From assembly GCF_947507565.1 (NCBI RefSeq), contig NC_089180.1, positions 3,348,001 through 3,412,000 of the forward strand: 64,000 nucleotides of DNA. Reading direction: 5' to 3'. Source of the stretch: Oscarella lobularis (lineage: Eukaryota > Porifera > Homoscleromorpha > Homosclerophorida > Oscarellidae). Every line of letters starts with the position of its first letter. Position 1 is the stretch's first letter. Position numbers and translations under genes: made by a program. Shown here in pieces: positions 1 to 10,847 of this stretch. Under the pieces are notes generated by a model. That model was not told where the DNA came from. It searched no databases and was given only the letters and a program-made list of their open reading frames with translations.

Positions 1-481
1 GGAATGACGCGAAAGACGGCGGAACGATGGAAATCGCTGCTCCGGTGTCAATGAGACAACGGAACGACACGCCGTTCAGTGTCGCAGCGACTTGAAAAAT
101 AGAGTCGGAGGATAACGGGGACGCCTGGAGGGCGGCGACGTAATGAATTATGGGCGTATGTTCGCGCGAATGCGCAGAGACACACTGTGCGGAATTTTCA
201 TGTTTCCCCCCAAACTTCGGACAATTAATACGAATATGGCCAAACTGTCCGCAATCCCAACAGCGACGCTGAGAAACCAGAACAGGCGCGCGAAGAGTGC
301 TTGGGAGTCCCGAGGGAATGGCGTAGACAGGGTGGGGCGAAGCGTCGTTGCGGGTGAGACGTTCCAACACAGAGGTGACAAGAGCGGTCTGCGTTTCGAC
401 GGCTTTCATCAAAGACGAGGCAGGCGTGGCCGTCGCGACGAGTGGATGTGGCGCCGCTGTAGCATCGCCGGAAATGGACGG
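1..481 (-). CDS. Ty3/gypsy gag 3' end and start of aspartic protease (partial)
   Basis: The minus strand is open from about 481 to the window edge. It encodes the end of a Gag protein followed by a protease start, so this is a retrotransposon polyprotein whose pol part lies outside the window. A zinc knuckle CWDCGQFGHIRINC (C-x2-C-x4-H-x4-C) is encoded at about 262-221, and a retropepsin active site CLIDTGAAISIV at about 57-25, with the catalytic Asp present. The segment upstream of the knuckle is Ala/Pro/Thr-rich, as gypsy Gag linkers often are. The reading frame meets unrelated transposase sequence at about 481, so the Gag N-terminus is missing. Ty3/gypsy is preferred over Copia because of this knuckle-protease spacing, but no reverse transcriptase is visible to confirm it. 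Confidence 0.82.
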
Positions 482-634
482 ATGGAAAACTTTGACAGGC
501 GAAATCTTGTCAGAGTCTATCACGACGAGTGCATCTTCCACTCAAACGACGATCAGCAGTTCTTCTAGTGCGACGGATCATTCAATCCTGTAAAGTCAAA
601 ATCAGAGGGACGGGTCATCATGGTCTCCGACTTC
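480..634 (+). pseudogene. DDE transposase fragment (HDEC / NDDQ motif), copy A
   Basis: This short frame encodes VRVYHDECIFHSNDDQ, one in-frame TAG at 566-568, and then a segment ending GRVIMVSDF. The same peptide occurs in a longer transposase frame on the minus strand at 16,439-17,345, where the TAG position is Trp. It is therefore the catalytic-core piece of a DDE transposase. The fragment sits at the boundary between the gypsy remnant on its left and the inverted repeat arm. It is dead: the stop, the missing N-terminus and the loss of frame after VSDF all break it. Confidence 0.65.
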
Positions 635-1375
635 CGACGTAAGCGCGTCGGGTCGTAACAGCATCTCAACGTCACTCAACGCTAGTCCTGTGGACATTCT
701 GCAGTATCTATGCGCAAATGCGGAAGAACTTGCACGTGCCCAAACAGGCCCTGGTGTCGGTGTGCGGCGCTTCGCAAACGGACATGATACCCATATCCTG
801 ACCGCCACTCTCTATATGGAAAGCTTCGTCCGTCCTAAGCTTCGCGTGCGACGACGCGACTGAAACCATCACCATCTTGATCACCTTCACGACGGATGGG
901 GATACGTCGTTCGCGAGATGTTGGAGAAACATTTTCATTCAGACGACGGTCTCACCGAATGCATCGCATCCGTAGAAGACGAAATTGTTCGCCTATCCAC
1001 TTCAGGTTCGACGCTGGAGTCGTCGCCTTTCTGCAGACCGTGGGTGTCCACCAGGCGGTGAACACGTCGTACGAGGACTTCCCCGACTTACGACGTCTTG
1101 TCGCCAGTCCCTTTTTCCAACAAGCCCTGATTCAAGGTCAAGGACTGTTTGTTTTCTCCAGCGTATATAAAGCGCACTTGACGATAGCTCGCGAAGATTT
1201 TCCCGCTGTCCACGTCTGCTTCTGTCCGTATCCCGCCGTTCCTGTTCCAAGTAGGTATCGCTTTTCATTCGAATAATTTTGCAAGAACGAGCCGCGACCC
1301 GTCGTCATGGTCGTTACTTGAGGAAGTTTCAGGATATATACGATCTGCCCGTTCCGATGAGATTTCAAACGTATC
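482..1375. repeat. 0.9-kb inverted duplication, arm A
   Basis: The reverse complement of this stretch matches 14,929-15,563 joined to 16,351-16,595 at high identity over its whole length. Anchors include GATACGTTTGAAATC, GTTTCTCCAACATCTCGCG and CATGTCCGTTTGCGAAGCG. Arm B carries 787 bp more, at 15,564-16,350, between the two matching blocks. The segment includes the tail of a DDE transposase and is probably part of a degraded DNA transposon present in two opposite copies 13.5 kb apart. Confidence 0.8.
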
Positions 1376-2420
1376 TATTGAAACCGTTTGATGACGAAAG
1401 GTGCGACCGCCTTTAGCTTCGTATCGCCGTCAATGAAACGGTGAAGTGCGTCGAACGCCAGCCGTCCGACAACTGCGACGATCTCCTGTCGCAATCGCTC
1501 GTCTTTCTCAGTCTGACCGTCGTCGAATGCATCGCCCGATGCACTCCTTCGCTCGTCGGATTTGGAAGAATATCTCGGCGTCGAGTATCCGCTTTTTTAC
1601 AAGAGCCTGAACGAGGCCGCTCGGTTGTTGACGCTCGATGAAATCGAGCGTACGCATCGCTATTTAGCCACGATGCCGAAGAGACGATTCGTTGAACCGG
1701 ATTCGTTCCTGAGAGCGATTAGCAACATTGCCATCTATCGCTCTCTCCCTTCCTCCGAAACGTCTTCTCGATGCGACATCACGGTGATTCTTTGCTCGTA
1801 CAAGCGAGTCGATTCCAGAAATTCTCCGTGCTGTCGCGGTCACATCTTTGGCAATCACGCACTCAACGACGTCGATCCCGCGCGCTTTTGGACTCGCCAA
1901 TGCTAGTCGAAAATGTTTTGCGACGAGACGCAGGACAACTAGCCTCGTATCCAGGCCCTTTCTTCTGTTGCGAATCCCGGATGGCCTCGCGGAGAAAGGG
2001 CCTGGTTCCCACTGTATGCGCGCCAGAAATTACCGTCTTCCCGGTAATCTGGATCTAAAGCGTTTTTTAAATAAAGGGCAACAGAACGTTATTATGAACG
2101 CCTCTAAACAGCTTTTTCACGTTTCGCGGATACGCCACGCGCTTTCCTTACTGAGATCGCAACGTCACATTTTAGAGCGATTTGCACGGTTTCTCGATAA
2201 GCGATTTGGTATCTTACAGTTGCTGTCGATTATCCATTCCCATAGTCGTCTTTTTGCCTCATATCGGTTGTCCAAAAGACTTGCTCAAGGGACAAACGCC
2301 ATTTTATTCAATGGTCGCATCGATAGCGCACGCACCGCTCAGCCTTTCCTGCACCGATTTGACGGCCGGAACGTATGCAAACATTCCCAGGCGGGATCAA
2401 TCACTGTCATCGTATTTTAG
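1376..2420 (+). other. Unassigned stretch with weak coding-like ORF (1562-1800)
   Basis: No recognisable gene was found. A plus-strand frame at about 1530-1800 encodes a mixed-composition peptide (EEYLGVEYPLFYKSLNEA, then DEIERTHRYLATMPKRR) that looks more like protein than random sequence. It has no start context, no splice partners and no family I recognise. Further right only AT-rich sequence and one small inverted repeat are seen. Confidence 0.25.
1951..2005. repeat. Small inverted repeat, 13-bp perfect arms
   Basis: The arms CCAGGCCCTTTCT (1951-1963) and AGAAAGGGCCTGG (1993-2005) are perfect inverted complements separated by 29 bp. The structure resembles a tiny MITE core or a transposon end pair. 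No target duplication can be identified. Confidence 0.5.
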
Positions 2421-3299
2421 TATGAGAGAGAATAGACGCACTAATTTTACACTTTCTCAATTGACCAACTTGATCAATCATCAAGGAAAGATGAGGTTGT
2501 ATAACTAAGATAGAACTAACTGAAGGAATTCGGACTCGAAGATGGGCGAGATTCCCAGCTGATTTCACATGTAGCTTTTGGACCTCCCACCCCACCTATA
2601 CACTGACTGAGAGAAATTGCAACGATCTAGAGACACTTTCGCGCGGTTTTAGGGACACTTTCGCGCGTTTTTCGCGTTCACGCTGTCCGATCCGGCTGAT
2701 TCGATCGTCTCGTGGCGATCGATCGTCTCTCGTGGCTATATCTACCTTTTCCTGCGCGATTTGACCGAGCCGAGGCGATGAGCGATCTCTTACCGTGCTA
2801 TTTGAGCGTCGCCCACGAGAAGGAAACTCGCCTAGCTGCCGAACCTAGCTGCTTTGGAGATACATCGCTTTTTACGGGTCGAGACGCGAAAGAAAGAGGA
2901 TTTCGCGATAGCGTGCGGCTTTGCGTTGCTCACTCTCGATTGAGATGCGCCGAATTTCAACGCTGTGCTTTTATATTTGATTCAGAAAGCTGCGCAAAGT
3001 CTCTGATGCGATGTGTTTCCGCTTATTAATTAAATCTATTGTGACGTGCTTGCTTTCATTTCGTACACTGGCTTGCTCGAAAGCTAAATACGCATTTTGC
3101 TAAACATTAGAAATTGATATTTAGGACCTTAAGAATCAATCTCTAATATTTAGGATCCTAAGAATGAAAGATGGGGTTTCGATCTTTGATTCTTATGGTC
3201 CAAAATACGATCTGCTTGCGTCTGCCTATCTTTACTCAAATACACATGCCAATAAGCCCGGGAAAGTGAACTAAACACACAATAGAGCTCATCGCGGGC
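2421..3299. other. Non-coding stretch with short local duplications
   Basis: I see no gene here. A GACACTTTCGCGCG motif is duplicated at about 2633-2670, and a TATTTAGGA(C/T)C-TAAGAAT motif is duplicated at about 3119-3165. The remainder is AT-rich without long frames. Confidence 0.4.
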
Positions 3300-3394
3300 A
3301 CCGCCACCAGAGATAATATGAGGCCACCAACACTCACACTACATATAGCAGTATCTCTTTGCCCGTGCACACACTATGCTGTGGTATCTATTTT

Positions 3395-3530
3395 CCCGTG
3401 CGAAGCACGGGCACCAAAACTAGTACAGACAGACAGACAGACACTTCCGGCCCTAAGATCACGTTTGAGAGAGCCTCCCTCCGCCGTTATACGGGCTCCA
3501 CCCGTACAACTCTGGTGGTCGGCTTCATTA
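3395..3530. repeat. Dispersed repeat R1, copy 1 (inverted copy at 53.7 kb)
   Basis: The copy contains a short palindrome CCCGTGCGAAGCACGGG, an (ACAG)n tract, and then a block beginning CTTCCGGCCCTAAGATCACG that runs through GAGAGAGCC and ACGGGCTCCACCCGT to GGTGGTCGGC. The same block occurs in reverse complement at 53,670-53,785 with a few substitutions and an ACAGACAG tract at the same end. It is a family of moderate-copy repeats of unknown class, with no coding capacity visible. Confidence 0.75.
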
Positions 3531-3545
3531 TCTTAACAAGATGGC

Positions 3546-3929
3546 GAAGCGTGTCCTGCTTGACCGTGACTACCGAGCCGAACGCGCTGTTTGGTTAGAG
3601 CGTTTTTGCCTTTTGGCCAATCACCTTTCTGAGATTTTTTGATTAGGCTCCGTGATCGTTACGGAGGATCGTTAGATGCCGTCCCTGCCTCAGAAGCTGC
3701 CTCGACATTACCGACCGGGAGATAGGCCTAGTTCTAGTTGTTCGGGAAGCGTTTCCAAGCAGAAAACGCGTTCGACGCAATGATCGTTGGTGTTACACCA
3801 CCGAAAGAAAGGACGACAGTAAAACCGGAGAGCAAGGGCACTCATTTGCTCGTGATAAAACTGATGAGAGAAGTCATAAGAACCCCGGTTTGGCTATATA
3901 ATTTTTAGCGCGAAAAAAATTTGTACTTA
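3546..3929. other. No gene seen
   Basis: This intergenic stretch precedes the broken RING-tailed gene. No long frame, repeat or clear promoter was recognised. Confidence 0.4.
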
Positions 3930-4503
3930 TTTCTCTAGAAGAAATTGACTGGATGTCTGTTGCAGCGTGCCTGGTAACTGAACTAAATAATGTTACGACG
4001 GAAGACGAAGCCGACTAGGAGAAGAGCGACTTCGTCAGACGTTTTTCCTTTGACGATTTCAAGGATGACGTAAAACGACAGTGTCCTTGTATTTTGATCT
4101 ACTTTTGGCTCTCATGCTTCCTCCCATTCGATACTCTTAAAAAAAGCAGGAAAAGTGAAGAGTACCGTGAAGTGGAGACTGCGGCAACTGCCATCACCTT
4201 AAAGACTCGCAGAAAACGAGTTGCCTTTCCACTTCTGATTTCACTTACTTTGTTTAGCAGGGGAACTAATCAGTATCACATTTGTCTGATTTGCATCGTC
4301 TCGGTCCAGGTGATGAGCAACCTGAATGCAATAGGAATTTCTACATCCTACACGCAGGCTTGGCGCTATCTTGAAGGTGTTGCAGCTGCATCAACAACCG
4401 ATTATTCTGAAGGTCAACTGATTGTGGCATACGATAATCTGAATACGTAACTGCTTTTGTAAGCGACGTTGGGCTGCATTTGTCTCTCTTGGGATGCTCG
4501 GAG

Positions 4504-5147
4504 GCTGTGTCACGAAAAAAGTGTCCGGGTAAAAAAGTGTCCGGCCGCACACTTTTTTTCAGGAAAAAAATGTCCGGGTCTGAATAAAAGTGTTCGGAAC
4601 AGATTGTCATGGAAAAATGTGTCAGGGTAAAATCGTGTCCAGCCGGACCATATTTCCTGTGAAATGTCGTCCGGCCGGAGACTATTTGCGACAAACGGCG
4701 GATCTCTGACTGACATACAGGCCCGGTAATACCTTCTGCGAGCTCGAAGTAGGCTTCGCGATCCGGCGTTGCCAGTCCAGCGATTTCTGTTCCACCGCTG
4801 ATGTCCACGCATCGGCGTGGTTTCCTTATATCGCCTGGAGAAGTGTCCGTCCGGACACCTTTTTCCAGAAAAAAACAGTCCGGCCGGACGCTCGGACGGA
4901 TTTCTCCAGCCCCAAATGCGTCTGACGGCACGGACGACATCATACGAACACCGGCAGGTCCTTAGAAGGCCGGTCGCTTATAATACGCGTAGTAGCCAAG
5001 CTTAGAAAAAACGGTTATCTGCTACCGGACGTTTTTTTTAGACCCGGTCACTTTTTTTCAGGAAAAAGTGTTCGGCCGGACGGTTTTTTCTGGAAAAAGT
5101 TGTCCGGCCGGACACTTTTTTACCCGGACACATTTTTCCATGACAGC
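4504..5147. mobile_element. 0.64-kb non-autonomous TIR element (MITE-like) inside copy A
   Basis: The ends are inverted copies: the left end reads GCTGTGTCACGAAAAAAGTG and the reverse complement of the right end reads GCTGTCATGGAAAAATGTG. Both continue into TCCGGGTAAAAAAGTGTCCG. Sub-terminal sequence is built from repeated GTCCGGCCGGACA palindromes next to short A or T runs, so each end can fold strongly. If the element proper starts at GTGTCACG, a 5-bp GCTGT flanks both sides as a possible target duplication. No transposase frame is present. The superfamily is unclear. Confidence 0.75.
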
Positions 5148-6040
5148 TGTCTGCCTTGGAGTGTGGGCGTGTCATGGGAATATGCGGCCACCCAAAGACT
5201 ATTCGCCGGTTAAGAGAGGAGCTCGCAGGAGACAACGCTAAGCACGTCAATTCGTACATCCAGAAGGCCAGAAGCCAACATAATTTGGTCTTGCTAATTG
5301 TGGACGATTTCCACGTGGTGCACACGATTCAGCGACATCCGCTGAAACGTCGAAAGCTATCCACATGGCAACCTGTCTCATCAATATCCATGAAACTATA
5401 CCGTGCCTTCCAAAGCCGAGTTCGCCTCATTACTGGCCTTAAGATCTGCAGAGCAAGGGAATTATCAATATCGGAAGAGTCTTGGATCATTTCTCCCAGT
5501 TTTTACAACATTACTGTCACCAAACGTGGCTGAGCTTCCTTCCTTCCGATTTTCGCTGTCTTAACATCGATCACATTCAAACATCCCTCATTAATCTAAG
5601 GTGCGCAAAAAAGTGTGTAAAACTAACGTGATGGTGCTCCTATATACAGCAAGGTGCTACACGTCTCCGACTCAGAGAGACCTCGACATGCTAAAAAGCT
5701 CTCGGCTGATAAGTGAGATGCATCAAAGACTAAAATCTCTTCGAGATTACAAAACCGTTTTGGACAACGCTCTCCGTATTCAACCAGATCTAAAGCAGTA
5801 AAACATTATATAGCTTATTTACCAAATTATAAGTTTCAGCCGGCAGATACCTAAATGAAAATGTCGTCGCCTCACTAGGCGACAACGTTTCACTTTCAAA
5901 AAAAAATCATTGCAAAGGTAATAATTCTAGACTTTTTGAATTACTTTTTTTATTGCACCTGAAGCTAACTGAGTGTCTTTCAGTATGTAGAAGATCCTTT
6001 CCTTGACTCCTTGCTTCCGCTTCTTGGGCCTTTTCATATA

Positions 6041-7576
6041 CAGTGGGGTCAGAAAGTTTTCGGCACCTTTAAGAATAATATAGTTTATGCCTTTGCGATC
6101 CAATCTGTACACTTTTCCAGCCCCAAAACACTTTTTAAATGCCGAATACAACAGGTTTAGATGCCCTTAGTGCCCGGTACACCTTTGTCTAAACTAGTAA
6201 CACGGACAGGAGGCCTTCGACACTATCCGCCTAAATAGACATACATTATTTGTCATGCAAAATACTCTTCCACGCCTGTGATAATAAAGTAGACACCTCG
6301 TCGTCCAATGGTAGGAGAGATGCTAAATTATTGGTGCCTGTTGTATGTGACGTCATAATGTGTTTTTGCGTGTGTGAATTTGAGAGAGTTATGGCCAAGA
6401 CGCGAAATCTGTCACTCGAAGAAAGGGCTGCAATAGTGACCCTACACAAAGAGGGCTACAACCAGACTGCTATTAGCCGAAAATTATCGGTCTCGCGATC
6501 GGCCATTCAAGAAATAATACGAAAGAAAAACGAAACCGGCACTGTTGCCGATCGGAAACGATCTGGAAGACCGCGAAAAACCACGGAGCGCCAGGACGAG
6601 TACCTGGTGCTTTCGTCGCGACGTAATAAGAGGGCCACGGCGGCACAACTTCGAAAAGAGCTGGAAAATGCGACGGGAATCAACGTGTCGAAGACGACAG
6701 TAAAAGTTCGTCTGCATGAAGCCGGTATAAGAGGGTGCGTTGCTGTGAGAAAGCCGTTGTTGAGCGAAAAACACCGCAAAAATCGACGGCAGTGGGCAAA
6801 AGTTAGGAAGGAATGGGGGGAAGACGAATGGTCGCGTGTCGTCTTCTCGGATGAGTCGTCGTTCGAGTTGTTTGGGAGCTCGCAGCAGCTCTACGTGCAC
6901 CGCAAACCCGGAGAAAAGTTTTTGCGCCAATGCCTAGCGCCAACTGTGAAGTTTGGTGGCGGCAAAGTGATGGTTTGGGGTTCGATGGCGCAGTCAGGAG
7001 TGGGAAGTTTACGAATAATGGAAGGGTCTGTGACGTCAGCATCGTACGTTCGACTTCTTTCAACGTGCTTACAAAGAGATGGCGAGTCTCTTGTTGGCGA
7101 CAACTTCATTTTTCAACAGGACAACGCGCCGGCGCATACGGCGAAAGCAACCAAAAACTGGTTCGAGCGAAAAAAAATTGATGTTCTGCAATGGCCCGCC
7201 CAGAGTCCTGATTTGAACCCAATCGAACATCTTTGGGTCATTATGAAGCGAAGAGTGGCTCAGAAATGCCCTCAGAGCATTCCACATCTCATAAAAATAA
7301 TTGAAGAGGTGTGGAAAAGTATTTCGTCGGAGACCACTAAACGTTTAGTTCAGAGCATGCCTCGTAGAGTTAGGGCGGTAATAGGCGCTAAAGGCGGGTC
7401 TACTCGGTACTAAATAAAAGGTGGACGTCCCTGTGATATCTACGCGGTATACTGGGGGTTTTGGGGATTTTCCTGATGTTATACATACTTGCCGTGCAAA
7501 AAACTACTCTAGTTTGGATCGTATAGCCGTTAAGTGGGTAAATTTGGAAGGTGCCGAAAACTTTCTGACCCCACTG
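6041..7576 (+). mobile_element. Complete Tc1/mariner transposon (1.54 kb)
   Basis: The perfect 29-bp terminal inverted repeats start CAGTGGGGTCAGAAAG and end at CACCTT. The left copy begins at 6041 and the right copy ends at 7576. Each is flanked by TA (6039-6040 and 7577-7578), the TA target duplication expected for Tc1/mariner. A shared GATCCAA motif lies further inside both ends. One intact transposase fills the middle. The element sits inside copy A of the RING-tailed gene and so inserted after that gene arose. Exact TIRs and an unbroken ORF suggest a young, possibly mobile copy. Confidence 0.93.
6391..7413 (+). CDS. Tc1-type transposase, intact, DD34E
   Basis: This enzyme cuts and joins Tc1 ends at TA sites. 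The ATG at 6391 gives 340 residues, the usual Tc1 length; the longer open frame from 6250 starts in the left end region and is not needed. N-terminal paired-type helix-turn-helix motifs (about residues 5-115) include LSVSRSAIQEI, followed by the GRPRKT hook. The catalytic core has FSDESSFELF (first Asp), FQQDNAPAHTA (second Asp) and SPDLNPIEHLW (Glu), with 34 residues between the second Asp and the Glu. The C-terminus ends in a basic MPRRVRAVIGAKGG segment typical of Tc1. No frameshift or stop is present. It is the only end-to-end intact transposase in the window. Confidence 0.95.
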   Translation: MAKTRNLSLEERAAIVTLHKEGYNQTAISRKLSVSRSAIQEIIRKKNETGTVADRKRSGRPRKTTERQDEYLVLSSRRNKRATAAQLRKELENATGINVSKTTVKVRLHEAGIRGCVAVRKPLLSEKHRKNRRQWAKVRKEWGEDEWSRVVFSDESSFELFGSSQQLYVHRKPGEKFLRQCLAPTVKFGGGKVMVWGSMAQSGVGSLRIMEGSVTSASYVRLLSTCLQRDGESLVGDNFIFQQDNAPAHTAKATKNWFERKKIDVLQWPAQSPDLNPIEHLWVIMKRRVAQKCPQSIPHLIKIIEEVWKSISSETTKRLVQSMPRRVRAVIGAKGGSTRY

Positions 7577-8889
7577 TATATCTCAACGCTCTTGAAAACA
7601 TCTTTGCACTGTACCATCCTATTTTTGAAAGTACGATTATAAATAAATTAGAGCTACAACCAACACTGACATTTACTGCTCTTTCCAACAGAACTTTTCA
7701 AAGACCTTTTCGGGACAAAAAGTTTTGCCCAAAAAACCACACCATGAGAGAATGTCCACTTTGCTTTTAGCCGTAATTGGAGGCTGGCAGCTCATTCGAA
7801 GTTTGATCTGTGCAAAGATTACGAATATTTAGCTCTCCGGTTCTTTCTGGACGACCTAGCACCTCTCATTTTCTTCTTTTACTCGGCAATCCACCGAGGC
7901 AGCTTGTTCGATCTGTGGCAACCAGCAATGATTCGTCTCGCCATAATGTTCATAATACAGCAGCGCCACAACTATAATAAAGCTATTCTTGCTACCATAA
8001 GCGACTGCCTTCACTACGAAACTGTAATACCTGAATGGAAATCTACCTTTTCTTCGTATCTCAATGTGTTCACTGAAAAAAAGGTGGAAGTTTTTCACTC
8101 CCTGTTGAGGGCCCAATGCCCCTCATGGTCATGGCCTGAGCAGATAACACTATTTGCCAAAGTAATCAGTGCAAAAAAATTTGACTCCGCCTTTGCATCT
8201 AATTTGTAATACCTACCGTCAAAGGAAAGAGCCGTCAGAATTTAAGCTACTTAGCAGCGCGGACGGCCGAATATTTCACTAAACAACTTAAAAGTATTTC
8301 CTAAAAATCAAGAGGACAGACAAAGGTGAGTGTCGGAAAAGCGAAACGACGGGTAATTGATATGCCAACTTTCAACTGCACTCTCGATCAGAGAGCGCTT
8401 CCACTTGGCTTTTCAGTCCAGAAGATGCCTGATGAGGATCTTATCTGCGATTTTCAAGGATGTGATAAAGCAGGAAGAGAAACTATCGTCCTAACATGCG
8501 GACATTCTTTCCATCTTAGGTGCATAAACTCCAATTCCTGCATTTACTGCCAGCCTTTTCTCTTAAAAACAATTAAAGATCTGAGTCAAAAATTCAATGC
8601 GACACTTCTTACTTCAGAAATGGAAGAAGAAAGAGAAGAGCCTTCAGGCACAAATGAAAACGAAGACGAAGATATTTTCGAGAGTGGCTTCGACGACGAC
8701 GATTATTACTCGTCTCACGAATTCGTCGATCACTTGATGATTGAACTCGACAGTATATCTATGTCAGGAGCTAAGCCAAGGTTCCATTCCGCTAAGCATC
8801 GAGGCCTCTTTACTATTGTCACAGCGACAGTGAAGGATATGAAGTGTTCCGGAGGAACTGTCATTACATCAACAGAAGACATAATGTAG

Positions 8890-10057
8890 AAATTGGCAGC
8901 TTACAAAATAACCTTTGCAACAACCTACATAAAATATGAGCCCTAAGAAAGACGGCGACAGACTCAACAACAAACTGGCCAGTCAGTGCACTGTAGCAAC
9001 TTCAACTTTGAAAAAATACTAAAAGGAACTAATTGTTAATCAAATACTAACCTTTTCAGCCGACGCGCGCGTCGGGGTTCTTGTGACCCAATTCTTGCCA
9101 TATCTCGCGCCCGTATCTCCGACTTCCTCTTCCGCGTACGTTTCAGTTCACTAAAGAACGCGTACGATTAATTCGATTTACACGTAAAGTCTCGTAATGA
9201 CGTGATCGCGTCCGAAGCCCGGCTTTTCTGAAACCAGATTTCTCAATTAATCAATAGTGTAAATCGTAGTTTCTTATGTTCTCGAAAAAATTTTATAATT
9301 TATTTTTTAAACTCAATTCATATTGATTTCAGAGGTTCTATGTGGATAGTCCCCGCTATTTATTCGTCAAGTGACGTCGAAGGTCGATCAAAGTTGCGAA
9401 AGCCCTTATTCGACGCTGCGAAGGCGGAGATATCACAATGCTTCGACGGAATACCGCTACCTAGCGCCATTGCAAGCGTTGTGCCGATAAAGATATTTTT
9501 TAATCAGATTTGACTAACGAAGGAAATTCTAGAAGCAAGAGCAATAATGCCTATACATTATTTCAGTTACTGTATAATTATTAGCACCCTGCTCTTGAAG
9601 CATTTTGATCTCGACGACTCGTTGAGGAGTGACTGCGATTTCTTCTTGGGCCGCACTGGCATCAACTATCTCACACAATTCAAGTCAATAACGTTCGAAG
9701 TGACTCAGCATATTCTAAATCTAAAAACTACGCTCTTCGAAAAGAAACGCAGGTCTTTTTGGTTGTTGTCAGTAGAGAGTGTGCGCAGTTACTTGGTCAT
9801 CTGATCTATGCTAGAGCGATGACTCTCGCAACGCTTCGCTTATCCCCTGTCTCCGTTACAACCTTATGAATGTGCTTGCATATGAGATTTACACAAGATG
9901 GTAACGCAATATATGTATATAATATAATATATATATATATTATTAAAGAGTTGCGCAGCAACGTTGACTCCGGGTTGTGCAACAACGATGACGACGACCA
10001 CGCTTCAAAAGAATCGCGCGGGGTGAGACTAAGTCACTACGATAACGACGACGCGTT
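8890..10057. other. No gene recognised; short AT microsatellite
   Basis: The stretch contains only short unassigned frames, such as a frame at 9547-9804 without family resemblance. An AT/TATA microsatellite lies at about 9909-9942. Nothing else is supported. Confidence 0.4.
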
Positions 10058-10535
10058 TCAATTCACGACCACGGCGTGATAAACGGACGCACCTTGGCCA
10101 GATCGAATTGCATGCTCTGACTCGAACGGGTCTATAGTCCTTGTGCGTTTGGCGCCCAACCGTGTACACGCGGCACTCCTGCGCCGAAAGCCAAGCATCT
10201 TAACATATCGAGTCGAAACCTGCATCCCGTCCATAAACTCGACAAAAGGGGCAGCGAGAGCGGGGTGCACTATAATTCCAGGCAGATGATCTTTATCGTC
10301 GTCGTCGTCGTCGTTTTTGCGATCGGTTTTGTGAATTTCTTTGGCGTTCAACAACAGCAAGGCAACGATGACAGACCGTTGGTCGTTCTCGTTGTCGTTT
10401 AATCCGGAGTCAAATCAAGCCGCTGCCGTACAAAACGCAGAGGAGTGCCGTCGACGGAGGGACGATGGCGATGGCAGTTTTGATGATAATTTGTCACTTT
10501 ACAGGTCGAAGTAACTATCATTTGCTAAAGAAGCC
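10058..10535 (-). other. Unassigned stretch with (CGT)n/Asp-run frame
   Basis: A minus-strand frame (10,058-10,360) includes an Asp run encoded by a CGT/GTC trinucleotide microsatellite at about 10,297-10,315. No family is recognised. It lies just downstream of the fragment at 10,536-10,847 on the same strand and could be part of the same broken gene, but no splice link is convincing. Confidence 0.25.
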
Positions 10536-10847
10536 TTACTCATAGCGTCCATGTCCGTCTTGTCTAACTTCCCCCGCATCTTCATCGCTGCTATACTCGC
10601 TGGCACAAAATATTTCTATTTCATTTGAACTTTGACTTTTGTACGCCTTCAGCGATTCTTTCGTGTACAGGCTTGGGGTGTTGATAATATAGTTGTAGAC
10701 GTCAGGAAATTCGATGGAAGGCCAAGCGTCACTCGTTGCAGCTGAATCTATCACGTACGGATCGTCAACGTCGGGACCGATGATATTCATGACGTCACAG
10801 GGACGTGCGCATGGGTGGCAAAAAAGTCTTGGGGATTTGGGTGGCAT
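10536..10847 (-). pseudogene. Fragment of SWIM/YqaJ-type multicopy protein (N-terminal exon)
   Basis: The minus-strand frame encodes a peptide with [20 protein letters not shown] followed by KAYKS. I recognise this signature from large uncharacterised proteins of fish, cnidarians and sponges that carry a SWIM zinc finger and a YqaJ-like nuclease domain. Homology appears to stop after KAYKS, where the frame continues only briefly to a stop. Neither the SWIM nor the nuclease part is visible nearby, so this is an isolated N-terminal exon or a truncated copy. The assignment rests on one motif. Confidence 0.45.

Larger units (their letters stand above)
3930..8889 (+). pseudogene. Uncharacterised RING-tailed multicopy protein, copy A, interrupted by two transposons
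   Basis: This is a broken gene of a family I recall only as uncharacterised proteins from sponges, cnidarians and some fungi; its function is unknown. Pieces in order: an N-terminal frame at 3930-4450 (one TAG, then GISTSYTQAWRYLEG and IVAYDNLN); a middle frame at 5156-5533 with NLVLLIVDDFHVVHT; 5601-5801; and a C-terminal half at 7670-8209 with WQPAMIRLAIMFIIQQRHNY and VFHSLLRAQCPSW. Last comes a RING-like zinc domain at 8437-8560 with CGHSFHLRC and CIYC, followed by an acidic tail ending at 8889. Copy B at 13.9 kb aligns to the last two parts and fixes the frames. A TIR element (4504-5147) and a Tc1 element (6041-7576) split it, and several frameshifts remain. Conserved acidic residues suggest a possible transposase origin, but this is inference. 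Confidence 0.7.

Noticed and set aside
6250..6390. 47-codon N-terminal extension of the Tc1 transposase
   Set aside because: It reads through the transposon's left non-coding region; the ATG at 6391 gives the standard Tc1 start.
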